64,000 bases of DNA from Carnegiea gigantea. Lineage: Eukaryota > Streptophyta > Magnoliopsida > Caryophyllales > Cactaceae. Below the pieces are notes generated by a model that was not told the DNA's origin, searched no databases, and saw nothing but the letters and a program-made list of their open reading frames with translations. Positions 33,963-44,880 of the stretch are shown here, one piece after another (position 1 is the first letter of the stretch; every line of letters begins with the position of its first letter). The stretch is from contig JAKOGI010000541.1 in NCBI GenBank assembly GCA_029747015.1, positions 229,177-293,176 on the forward strand, read 5' to 3'. The position numbers were made by a program, and so were the translations under genes.

Positions 33963-34436
33963 ACCATTCTCCAGTAGGTATAATCCTTCCTGATTCTTAC
34001 CAAGAACCTATAGCCTCTTCATGGAAGGGGCCTACATCAGGCAGTAGTTATCTGTAAAAATCACTATGCAACCTCGTTGTCTACACAGCTTGCTAATAGA
34101 CAACAAATTATACTTGAATGTAGGACAATGTCTTGATTGATCATAATAGTACTAGAATGAGTGATGTCAATAGAGCCTCCATTTGGTAGGCTAACTTTCC
34201 AAGGTTTCGATGAATATGTGCTTATGGTAACACATGTGATCATTTGCACCAGTGTCAATAATCCAGTTATTTGGATATTGAAAAACAGAAGATAAGCACA
34301 CATTCTCGGTGATGACAGAAGGAGGTTTACCTGTAAAGTTGGCATATATATGTGAGAAGTTATACTTAGAAGCCTGAGAGTTAGACGCAGATCCTGAATT
34401 TCCCTTATTGAGTTGAATATGCTGAAGTAAACTCAT
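33963..34436 (-). pseudogene. Protease of copia C
   Basis: The frame at 34436-34191 ends NNWIIDTGANDHMCYHKHIF. D-T-G-A-x-x-H-M is the intact aspartic-protease motif of Ty1/copia, followed by the usual family residues. Downstream to 33963 the frame continues with frameshifts into the pre-integrase module. Confidence 0.85.
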
Positions 34437-35488
34437 TAACTGAGTGGACTATTCTTGAGATAATCCAGGAATCATATTGTTTTTGTTGTGAAAAGATCTT
34501 TCTGAAGTCACAGTTGCAATAGAATGGTCTTCCTCATGGTTTTGGACATTTGCAACTAGTCTTGTTCCTTTAGTAAACTTAAAGATTGGGGGAAAACCAT
34601 GCAATCTGTAACATTTGTTAATAGAATGGCAGGTCTCTTACAATAGTGGCAGAATAATGAGGTTGTTCTGCCAAATTGCTCAGCATTTCCTTCATTTTTC
34701 TCAACCTTTTCTTCAGGCTTGTCGAGTGGCTTTTTGAAGCCTTGATTCCTCGTTTGATGTCCTCTATAGGCATCAACACTTAGGGAGGCAGATTCAGCAA
34801 GGAAGTGACCGGTGCCTCTCACTTCCCTTTATTTTTCTTCTTATATCAACATGGAGTAAATCTGACTGATAGTAGGTAATGGATTCATTATTAGAATGTT
34901 ACCTCTGATGGCATTGTAGCTGTTATTTGATTCCATGAGAAATTATACAAGTTTTTGTTTCTCCTCTCTCTTGAGTAATTTGTCAGCAAAAGCACACAAA
35001 CAGAATGGAATATCATCTAGATCACTAACTTCATCCCACAAGGTCTTGATCTTGGTGAAATATGATGCTATGTCACTTGATCCTTGACTGCTATTGCAAA
35101 TTTCTTTTTGTGTTTGATAAAATTTTGCTCCATTAGCTTGACCATACCTTTCCTCCAGTTGAATCCATGTATCTCTTGCAGATTTGGCACAAATAATACT
35201 GTCACCAATGTCCTTGGTCACCAAATTCTGGATCCAAGCCATGACCATGTCATTACACTTAGTCCATCTCTTTAAATCAGAAGAACTGGAAATTGGCCTT
35301 ATAAGAGTTCCATCAATAAAGAACAACTTGCCTTTAGTGGACAAAGTAATTAGCATTGCTCTTCTTCATGATCCAAAGCCATTTCCATCGAAAACCTTTA
35401 AGACCAGCAGCATTCCTGGATGATTTGATGGATACAAATTGTATGGCTCTACAAGATCTTCGGCTGAAAGGTTGTTAGAACAGGACAT
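34437..35488 (-). pseudogene. Gag of copia C, broken
   Basis: Starts at the ATG at 35488 (MSCSNNLSAEDLVEPYNLYP) with SNHPGMLLVLKVFDGNGFGS, the copia-like N-terminal domain, where the Trp after GS is a TGA stop. Then ALITLSTKGKLFFIDGTLIR-type and WTKCNDMVMAWIQNLVTKDI (UBN2-type gag). The zinc knuckle near 34640 (FCHYCKRPA...) is frameshifted after the second Cys. Gag packages the element RNA. Confidence 0.85.
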
Positions 35489-35688
35489 TTCTACCACTGA
35501 TGTAGGAGAAAGTTATCAAAGCTCTCAATCAAATCAAATTTGATCGATTGAAGAAGAAAGCAGAAAAGAAATTAGATCAATTGAATGATATAAATCCAAT
35601 GATATAAAAAAAAGACAAATCAACCGATGATTGATGAATCAAAAGAGGAAGAACAGTTGATGATTGATGATTAAAAAATCGAATCAAC

Positions 35689-35700
35689 GCTCTAATACCA
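35689..35700 (-). promoter_or_regulatory. Primer-binding site of copia C
   Basis: The minus strand reads TGGTATTAGAGC directly after the LTR end TTAACA. It differs from the initiator-Met complement TGGTATCAGAGC at one base. Confidence 0.9.
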
Positions 35701-35933
35701 TGTTAAGTTTGAAGAACAGATTGGAGGAGAGGAGTTTTTGAGATTGTAGAGAGAACTTAGAGCTTCCCTCACTAAGAAAGGAGAATGATCACACACAAGT
35801 GATATACATAGCTAATGGCTTAAATCTGATATGAACAGAAGCAAACTAACCAAGCTAACTAACTCCTAACAACCTATGCTGACTGTTCATGAAAAAGAAA
35901 GAGAGAAAAAACTAAATTCTACTTATTCTAACA
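35701..35933 (-). repeat. 5' LTR of copia C
   Basis: 233 bp, minus strand TGTTAGAATAAG...CTTAACA. Same family as 30718-30957. Confidence 0.9.
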
Positions 35934-38868
35934 ACACTTTCAAAGCTCCATAATCATAATATAAAGCCTCTTCACAATCATCATGGAGTTATATGTTCTG
36001 AAATCGTATTTGCCTTATCAACTCCCAAGTCCCAATTAAATAATGATTTTCCCCCCTTTTTTTTCATCCTCTTCTTCTTAATTCTTTGGCACACACATAA
36101 GACTCACATGATCTATTATTCTTTTTCCCCTATACTGGAATAATTATTCAAGCATATATCATCCAAATCCAAGTTGAGAGCCACCAATATGGAAATTACA
36201 TGATTGATTTCATTATTTCTAGCTTGAACATTTACAAACTGACTTTTGCCCAAAACTCATGATTAACTACAATCAAGCCTCAGTTTACTCTAACAACACT
36301 AAATTAACCCCTATTCTCAAATTCAAAGAGAAGGATGCATTGTATAATTAAAACAATGGAAAAACCTTGAGTATTTTACCTTTAAGAAATGCTAGGGATG
36401 TTGATTGGGGGTTAGTCCTAGGTGGCTCTATTAGTGGAAGTGGCCTCTTGGTTGGCCGTCGATGCTTACGAGCAATGGCAATGATGACAACAGCATGAAA
36501 GAAATAGGGGGAGAATAATAGAAAGGGAATGCAACAAGACAATGGAAACTTGCCTACTTCAATTTCTCGCCCTCTTTTATTTATCTATCTTCTTAATTTA
36601 TTTTTATTTTTATTTTCCTGAAAGAATAATTTTTTTCAATGTTTGGATGCATCTTTTGATTTCTTTTGCTTTGGTTTTGGCTTTTTTTTTTTAAAGTTTG
36701 TTTTCCTTTTCTTTTAATTGTTGAATATTTTTTTAATTACCAAAAGTTCATGAAAGGAAAATCTATATGCCTAATTTAATTTTAACTAATTTCAGCAATC
36801 GTTGTACCTCAAAATCTTGCTACTTTTTTATATAGGTTGTATATTATATAGATTTTATTGGTCAAATGCTTTGTAGTAGCTTAATTTATGTATGTGTTCC
36901 TCTCTTTTTTTCATATAAAATTTCATGACTTTTTTTCACTGCATTAATCATTGCAAAGTTTTTTTTTTTTAACGAGGCTAATACCATCATTCGTGCCTTG
37001 TAACGTGGAAAACTTTGAATAATAAACTAAAGTGCGTGCATCGAACTTAATCAAATTTTAACTAACTAGAACTAATCAAAATAAATTAGGTTCATGCTAT
37101 TACAACATTTCCTCATTGAAATAAATTTCATCCTCAAAATTTAAAATATTTAAAAAACTCACTTCAGACAAGTGAACTTGTTCAATTTTCACATGGCTCA
37201 TGATCTCTATTATAACTTCCAGTGATGTACATATTAGAGTGTATCTCATTTGAGAAAGCACTTATTTGAACATCTAGCTTAAATAATTTAGTTTCCCAAT
37301 GTTTCTTGAGGTATTAGGCAACCTTCACTTCTCAATTCAGGGCTTGTTCGTTATGAGCGTATTGAATATGCCACCTGCTCCAATATGATCCGACTCACTT
37401 AAGCAGCTAACTGTTAGTCAAATCTGCACCCATCTTCCTAACTTGCTACAATCTACTCTAATTTACTTCAACCTACTCAAACCTTTAAATGCTAGTAAAA
37501 CTAGCACCAATCCACTCTCAAACCTTCTTTTAAACTACTTTAATCTGCTCCAAATTGCCAATTGCAAGGCAAACCTATTCTAGCCTATTCAAACTGGCTC
37601 CAACCTACTTAAACCTAATCAAATATGCTTTTTTCTGGTCAAATATGCTCAATCCTGCTCAAGTCCACTTTCTGCTCATTCAATATGCTCATAAAGAATT
37701 GGCCCTTAATGCCTATATATTCTACTAATTATGCATAGTATTTTTTTTCCAACTTTTTAAGCTAAGTGATCATCTTATATTTAATAAGAAGTTTTTCTTA
37801 CACCTGTGTAGCTAGCTTGTTTACTTGACCATTAATCTTGAGACCACTCATGAAAGTCATAGAAGAGGAGAAATTTAAGTGAAAAAGAGGAATATGCTCC
37901 TAATAAGGGTAATTTCTATATATGTAAATTGAGAATGTACTCAAATGAAATGTAATTTTATGTATAGCTGGGTAATCGATTGGTTCATGACCCATATAAG
38001 AAATGAATCAATTTTGTGTTAGCCTTGAAAATAGTTTAGATTTATTCAAGACTGAAATATAAGATGTTTTCATGGTAAATGGTCAAATTGTGTTAACTTC
38101 AGGGCGAAATCGATTGGGTTCTTTTCAGGTTCATGTTTCTCTCAATAGCTTTGGGTTGGTTTCAAGTTGTCTTATTGTGTCGGGTATGACTTTCCCAGCT
38201 CCAATTTTGTCTTTCTTAACAATACATGACCTCATATATGTCCCATATATTCAAGTATGAACTTTGAACTTGATTCATTTCAATGACAACCTCATTTACT
38301 CAGGGACATCCTTGTTTCAATAATCATGCATTTAGCCACTCTACAACCGACAATTAAGCAAATTTATAGAAATAATCGTGGTCATATTAGCTTTCTTCTG
38401 GCTAAGTAAATCATCAGATCACATGTGCTCCTATATTTTAAAAGAGTTCTTAATACATGCACAATGTCCCCAATTGCCCTCTTTAGAAAGAATCCACATA
38501 AGATGGATGAGCTTAATTATCAAACTTACCAAGCTCTCAATTAATAATGAAAGACAAAATATATTGAGAAGAACTAAGAAAATACTCAAAGGTAGTAGAA
38601 CTTTAGGTTGGTGTAGAAATACACAGTTTCTAAATGCCCCGCTATCTCAGGTTTGATCTTAGACCTTGAATCACATCTAAGATAAATTGGCTTAGAGCAA
38701 AACCTTTAGCATGTTTTTTTCCCTTTTTTTTGTCAGCATTCGACTGCTTGTTACTGAATGTTATTAAGCATATATGCCTATTTTCTATCTATATTGCATC
38801 ATCTATACTCATAGAAAGCACATGGGCACATCTTCTTTTTTTTTTTTTTTTTCGGGTGTTGTGACAAC
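35934..38868. other. AT-rich region without genes
   Basis: No protein similarity on either strand. Poly-T and poly-A runs are common (36600-36720, 36960, 38830). Around 37370-37690 is a degenerate repetition of short CTACTCAAACC and TGCTCCAA-type words. One 64-codon minus frame at 36348-36542 lacks any recognisable feature. Confidence 0.6.
37370..37690. repeat. Degenerate short tandem repeat region
   Basis: Repeated words such as TGCTCCAACCTACTTAAACC, CTACTCAAACC, AATATGCTC and TCTGCTCCAA recur about every 15-25 bp with many differences. The unit is too worn to define exactly. Confidence 0.5.
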
Positions 38869-40656
38869 CTCAATTTACAATTTGCTAGGATTCCCCAGGA
38901 TATGTCAAAGGTGAGGTTTAGAAACATTTCCAGTCCAAATGTATTTCTTCATTAACTAGACTAAATCATGGTAATTATTATAATATTAATATACTAAGGT
39001 CAACCAAACATTTGGCTATTTGGTCTCTATTTGATTCTTTTTTACTCTATTTAGTAACTCCCATTTTTAGTATGGCACCGTAAGGTCAATCAAATGATGT
39101 TATGAGAATAATGTGAAAATATAAAGTTTTATTCATTAACCTCAAGAATGTAATATTTCAAAAAACTTTATATGTCACGGTTGAGATAAATTAGTGGATA
39201 GAGCATTTAAGGGTAACAATGTGGAAAAGCATATGAGGAACTAATATTAGTTAGCTAGTAGCAATTAATGAGAAATCAGATAAAAACAAGTAATTCAATC
39301 AAAAGAATTAGGGAAAGGAATCAATATAAAGTAATAACAAAGTAGGTAAGAGCTACAAGGAATAGATTATGAAGGATATACAATATTGTTCAAGTTCCTC
39401 TAGGCACAAGGAACTCGAGAACAAGTGGGAAGCTAATTAATGGATGCATCCAAATGTGGCTTACAAAAAAGACACAGCTAGGAATGGATTAGTACAAAAC
39501 AAATGACAAAGATGGGTCATTTATACCTTTTTCATAAGGCTAATAGTCTAAAACAAGGAGATTTCTCCGCTTAATGAAACTAGAGTTGATTAGGGCAATA
39601 GTGCGAGGCAAGGGAGTCAGAATATTTCTTAATGTAGGATTGTACTCTAAATCCGAACAATAAACACGAAAATCCAATAAAATTGCCTAGGATTTAAGCC
39701 GTATCAACATTCAAGATGCACCATTGAAAAGTTAAATGATGAGTGAAGTATACATTTTTCTTATAGCGGAGACCCAATAAAATATAGGGCAAGTGATTCC
39801 AAGACTGTGAGAGAATAAGGAGCACCAAATTTTCTTGAAATGATCACTTAGAATCAACCACACAATCATAATTGACTAATAGAGGTAACGAAATGGCGAA
39901 TGATAAATTTTGCATAAATAAAAAAGTATCACTAGGATTCTTATAGCGAATTTGTACCATTATAATGTTTAAGGAATTAGACAAAGAGCTTCGAGTGGAA
40001 CAACTTAATGTACAAGTAGGACTCCCACTCACGAAATATGTAACTATCAAATGTACATTTGGTTGCAAGTGTTTAAGAAGATTTTAAAAAATGGCTGCAT
40101 AATAAAAAGCAAAATATTTATTTCAATTATTATAAATTGCTCATGCATGTTGAACTAGTTAAGTAAAAGCTTTATATCCTTGACTTATGATGAACAAAGC
40201 AATTCTGATTATAAATTTTGATGATAAAGACTTTAGGTAAAAAGCTAACAAGAAAATAAATTTCAAATTTTGCTCAAACAGAACAATCAAATTCTTGTTT
40301 AGATCAATATGAATTTTAATGTTGTAGCCATTTTACGAGATATAAAAGTGAAAGAACTTGAATGAATGGAGCAACATAAGACTGCTTGCAAAATGACAGG
40401 AATAATTGTTGTCAAGTATCCTGCATGTTGGGAAAACTATTTTCAAGGCCTATTGCTTCCAAAATAGATTTAAAAGGATATGTATTCTATGGTAACTATT
40501 TTAATGGGATAATTCACTATTTCTATTTTCATCCCTCGCCCTAAACTTTTTATATTTGAATATCTTACCCTGATTCTTAAAAACTTATTTTGGAAATTTT
40601 TAATTGTGTACATGTGACTTTACGCTCATAAGTATTACTTGAAGTCCTCTTTAATT
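38869..40656. other. AT-rich region with an LTR-like start
   Basis: TGTGACAACCTCAATTTAC at 38869 resembles the beginning of a Ty3/gypsy LTR. I could not find a matching end, a partner copy or a coding region in the right place, except that a Met-type primer-like site occurs at 40657. No gene recognised. Confidence 0.35.
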
Positions 40657-40668
40657 TAGTATCAGAGC
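40657..40668 (+). promoter_or_regulatory. Primer-binding-like site (initiator Met tRNA)
   Basis: TAGTATCAGAGC differs at one base from the site complementary to plant initiator-Met tRNA. It lies about 240 bp before the first coding remnant. Confidence 0.6.
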
Positions 40669-40909
40669 CAAATCAACAAAAAATAATGAAGATAATTAAG
40701 TTAATTAATGATTAACTAAGAGAATTAATTAAATTTAATTCTTGAATCACCATCTGATTGTCTTGCTCCAAATTTTGCACATATTGTGCACACCCCAAAA
40801 AGATCGACTTTGGTAGCACCACAACGCAACCATATTATTGATATAGTTTAACAATTAAAGGCAGAATTAGACAAAAAATTAAAACTAAAGCGAAGGAGGT
40901 AAGAAACAA

Positions 40910-41510
40910 TTGTCTATAGTCCATCTGTCATTAATCAACAACATTATACATAGTGAAAAATCTGATCTAGGTTCAATACTCTTTTTTCAGCATAAATATC
41001 ATTTACAATACCTAAACAACAAAAATTCATTTCATTTGCATGATATAAAAATTAAAAAAGAGGTAGGAAAATCAATTGAAAAATCATCACGAAATAGAGA
41101 AAGAAAAGGAGGAAAATGATGAAATATAAGATGTACAATCTAGAGGAGTTAAAAAATATGTTTGATAAAGATCAAAATCTAGTAGAATTAGACAAGATCA
41201 TGAGAGTAATAGTGGATAAACAAGAAATGCTAACTGATAATAATGAACGGACAAACAATGCCCCGCTAGAGGAGGAAATATATCAACCAACGAACCCAAT
41301 TAAACTAGAGGAAATAGATGTCATTCTTTTGGAAGAAATTGGGACAAATCGAGAGACAAACCATGAAAATTGGTGGCTAAAAGCGAAATCAATGAAATTG
41401 GCAAAGAGCTTAATATTGACGAATTTGATCCAGTTGAGCATATCACAAACTCTAAAGAGTTTGGTGGGTATTCCAGATAAAATACCCATTTTATGAGACC
41501 TAAATATGTT
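40910..41510 (+). pseudogene. N-terminal frame(s) of the viral fossil
   Basis: Two overlapping frames (40910-41119 and 41116-41496, meeting at ATGATG) rich in Lys, Glu and Asn, with heptad-like stretches. No domain recognised. They may be one protein split by a frameshift. Confidence 0.4.
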
Positions 41511-42530
41511 TCAATAGAACAAACGATCAACTTTTCTTTTGTATCCATCCCAAAGAAAACCACATTCTTTGAAGAAATGAGTCCTACTACAATTAGCTAA
41601 ATGGGTTATATCCTAGACATAGTTGGAGCTTGTAATACATAGGAGATATTTGAAAATTGGAATTGGGGTATGAATGGTGTCCTGAACTTGAATACGACAT
41701 GGACTATTAGAAATTTCCTAAACTATATCGAGCATAGTCTTTCTACTAGTGTAGTTGATTGTTATAATTCATTAGATGAGAAATATAAAAATGTATTAAC
41801 AATGATGAAAACACCTACCATGTTGTTTAAAAAATTATGTAAGGAAATCAAAACTGAATTTATCAGAGCTAAAATTGATTTCGAAGAAAAAGCTAGAGAT
41901 TGACAAAGAAAGATTAATAGCATAGATCTCTAGGACATGAGGTATCTAAAAAATTATATTTTAAAATTTAGTTAATATTATCACAAAATTTGACATAATC
42001 AAAACAATATTAGTATATTTCATGACAAATCACCTTATCTGATAAATTTTATAATCAATGAAAAATACAATACATGGCTTGGAAAAGCGGATGTCATTGA
42101 TATCCCTGGTACACGAATCTCCTATTTAAGGAAATGAGCTAATAGTCAGTGTCATGATCTATAAAAATAAAAAATGAATATAAAGAAACAATTTCTAGCC
42201 TATTGGGATACACTTCATCTATGAGGAAATGAACATGAGAAGAGAAAAAAAAAACAAAACCTTATAACTAGAAGAGCTTTAACGAAAAAAGGAGAGAAAA
42301 ATACAACAAGGAGAGAAAAATACAAGAGAAAGTATTATAATAAGTCAAACCCAAAAGGCGAAGGTGTTTTAGAAAAGTTACCTATTGTCCTGTAGGGAAA
42401 AATAACTGTAGGTGTTAGGTATGTGGAGAAGTAGGGCATTACATAAACAAATGCAGCAATAGGAAGACAACAATCTTATTGAAGTATTGGGTAGCTGAGA
42501 ATATTTTGAACTTAGCAGAGAAGAAGCACT
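41511..42530 (+). pseudogene. Coat-protein-like region with zinc knuckle, broken
   Basis: An uninterrupted stretch at 41670-41903 is followed by fragments in the same frame to about 42200, a basic Lys/Arg-rich stretch (42240-42360), and a CX2CX4HX4C zinc knuckle at 42414-42455. The Cys codons are at 42414 and 42423, His at 42438 and Cys at 42453. A TAG stop lies inside the knuckle directly after its first Cys. Knuckle position behind a basic stretch fits a nucleic-acid-binding coat protein. At least eight stops are present. Confidence 0.55.
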
Positions 42531-43607
42531 AGACCTTGCCCTAACAAAGAACAAAGGAATTTTTGAGATGGTGATGGAATAAGAATATGAAGAAAGTGAT
42601 TACGAAGAAAATCATCATATGATGGAAAGTAGCTCAATTAATCTTCCCAACCTTCAAGGAGAAGAATTTACAGTAGATAATGAGAATAAAAACATCAAAG
42701 GAGATTGAGTCCTTCCTATAATGCAGAAAGATATATCTATAAAAAATTCATCTTTTGTTTAAAGAGTAAGTACATATGAAAAAGCATAGAAGGGGATTTA
42801 TGGATAAAAGATTGTGAATTTGATCTGAAAGAGAAAATATCTTTAAGCATAAAAATGACAGAAAATATAGGTATATCCATGCTGGAAGTGTCTGCAGTCA
42901 AATTATATCATTACAGTATTATGGAAAAGATATCGACCTTTATGTTGTCCTTTGTGATATTAGGCATAGCAAATTTAATAATTAAATTATCACAAGGACC
43001 AAGACCAAATTATGTAATGGTTCAGTAGAATTCAATTACCAATCTGGATATTATGTGAGCCTAAAAGATGAATCTGTGAAAAACTTCCTATCCCTTAAGA
43101 TTAAAAACAATGGGAATGGATATGAAGAGAGGATGTTATCACTAAGGATATTCTAGAAACTGATCTACAAATTAGATAATACTATAAGCTCAAGACTAAA
43201 GTAATAATGATAGATAAAGAAAATTTTGAAAGTTCTACTTCCATGCAAAAACACAATCCGTAAGCGATAAAATTAATAGGTCTTGGATATCTAGCTTTAC
43301 TAATCCTACAAAAATCAATAAGAAAAACATAACACAAATCAATAAGAATAGAAAAATTATCATTAAACCCTAACTATTATGAGTATGAGCTCAAGATCAA
43401 AATGCGGAGAAATATCTTCAACAGTTAAAGAAGAAGTTAAAGAAGACAACACAACTCGTGTGACTAGAATAATCAGTAGAATGAGTTTAACCCAGCAAGA
43501 TATACTATAGCTCGAAGTATGAGTTTAAATAGAAAAATCATTAACCACAAAACAAAGATTGTTAATGAATCAATTTATGAGGATGACTTAATAAAAAAAA
43601 AGTAACT
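42531..43607 (+). pseudogene. Unassigned coding remnant of the viral fossil
   Basis: Fragments in changing frames between the knuckle and the protease-like piece. An acidic stretch near 42560-42680 follows the knuckle. The 42800-43150 part could be a movement-protein-like domain from its position, but no motif settles this. Confidence 0.35.
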
Positions 43608-44160
43608 ATGAAGATATGCTATAAAGTCACCAAGACTAATCCTAATAGCATTTATATCAAAATAAATATATATTTAGAGGGATATAATAGATATGAATTA
43701 TGTGTACGCATCAATAGTGGTTGTTTTGTTTGTTTTGAAAAAAACACATCTATTTTTAGAATTCATGCACAAAAAAAATCCTTTACAAGTAAGAATAGCT
43801 GATAATATAGCATAATGACACACAATGAAACCATAGACGGGTTGTTTATATAAATAGGATGAGTCCAATGTATTGTACCAGTTCTATGAGCTACTGATCA
43901 ACCCTCCCATGATGGTCTAACAAGAACCCTAGAAAATGGAACTCTGCATATTCAGGTACGTTGCACATTGATTAAGTATGAAAATGAAAAGGTCAAATCA
44001 CCTCATTATCTTATCTAATTAATTTATCTAAATGACCTGATGATCAATGATAAAAGTGGTTTCTAGAGTGACCAGAAGTAGTTAGTGATCTTACTTTAAC
44101 AAGAGCTATTGGTTTCATAATATCTAGCATCAAATGTGGCATTGATTGAAGAAGCAACAA
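43608..44160 (+). pseudogene. Aspartic-protease-like remnant of the viral fossil
   Basis: The frame at 43608-43799 contains R-I-N-S-G-C at 43707-43724, in the place where a pararetroviral D-S-G catalytic motif is expected, so the catalytic Asp would be Asn. Fragments continue to about 44160. No reverse transcriptase or RNase H follows. Confidence 0.45.
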
Positions 44161-44605
44161 TAGAAATCCGTTGCGAAAACAACTTTTGTTTATCATAGTG
44201 ATTTCAGCAAGTATATAAAGGTAAAATGAGCTATTTTAGAAGACGACTCTAATTATCTCTTTCATATTGGAGCTAGAAAATCCCTATCAGAAAAAGGAAA
44301 GACATGTCCACATGATTTAATTGAACAATAGGTTCAAGAACGTCTTGAACTTAATGAAAATTTTGATGATTATCTGGATAATGATGGACTTGAACACATT
44401 ATTTGAGATAAAGGCATATAGAATCCTAACATGGATGACTAGTCTAGTCAACATTAAGTGCTCTAAATAGTTGGTACACCATGATTTATTATCCTATCAA
44501 GTGTCAAGTTAGTAAAATAATACAGTCTACTATAACCATATGACAATATCATGCAATACTATGTGTAATGTAGCCATTAGGGCATGCAATGTATGTCATC
44601 TCCTC

Positions 44606-44612
44606 TATAAAT
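44606..44612 (+). promoter_or_regulatory. TATA box of a possible pregenomic-RNA promoter
   Basis: TATAAAT inside CTCTATAAATGGAG, downstream of the last coding remnant, with an AATAAA at 44776-44781. The pairing and distance fit a caulimovirid terminally redundant transcript. Confidence 0.5.
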
Positions 44613-44775
44613 GGAGAAGCTAAGTGTTGTGAGGGAACACAATCATTTGAGCATACTTGAGCGAAGGAGAAGTCCGATTTCTCAATTTCTCTATCAGCAA
44701 GCATGTCTTATTATCTTAACTATTTAAGTCCCTTTTAAAATCTTTCCATTATAATATTTTCACTTTCAAACGTTC

Positions 44776-44781
44776 AATAAA
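44776..44781 (+). terminator. Polyadenylation signal AATAAA
   Basis: Perfect AATAAA about 165 bp after the TATA box, in CGTTCAATAAAAAGAAG. Confidence 0.45.
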
Positions 44782-44880
44782 AAGAAGTTTCCCAATAGGG
44801 AACGTTATAGAATCAAACTTTACGTCTTCAATATTACATTTTTTATTTAAAGTTTCACTACCCTTAAAAATATAAAAACT

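Larger units (their letters stand above)
30718..35933 (-). mobile_element. Ty1/copia element C, complete but broken
   Basis: Two LTRs (30718-30957 and 35701-35933), an initiator-Met primer site against the 5' LTR, and gag-protease-integrase-RT-RNase H order (integrase before RT, as in Ty1/copia). Flanks ACGCT (30713-30717) and ACACT (35934-35938) are a candidate 5 bp target duplication with one G-to-A change. The LTRs differ at roughly one base in nine by eye. Confidence 0.9.
40657..44880 (+). mobile_element. Endogenous caulimovirid-like fossil, without reverse transcriptase
   Basis: A plus-strand unit with a Met-type primer site (40657-40668), a coiled-coil-prone N-terminal frame, a coat-protein-like region ending in a zinc knuckle, a protease-like motif, then a TATA box and AATAAA 164 bp apart. 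That promoter-plus-poly(A)-signal arrangement, with no LTRs, fits the terminally redundant transcript of a plant pararetrovirus integrated in the genome. Family membership is inferred from coat-protein character and layout, without a search. An old Ty3/gypsy element with a 5' LTR at 38869-40656 is the main alternative. The whole unit is full of stops and cannot code. Confidence 0.5.

Noticed and set aside
36348..36542. 64-codon minus-strand frame
   Set aside because: Isolated, short, without recognisable domain or neighbouring support.
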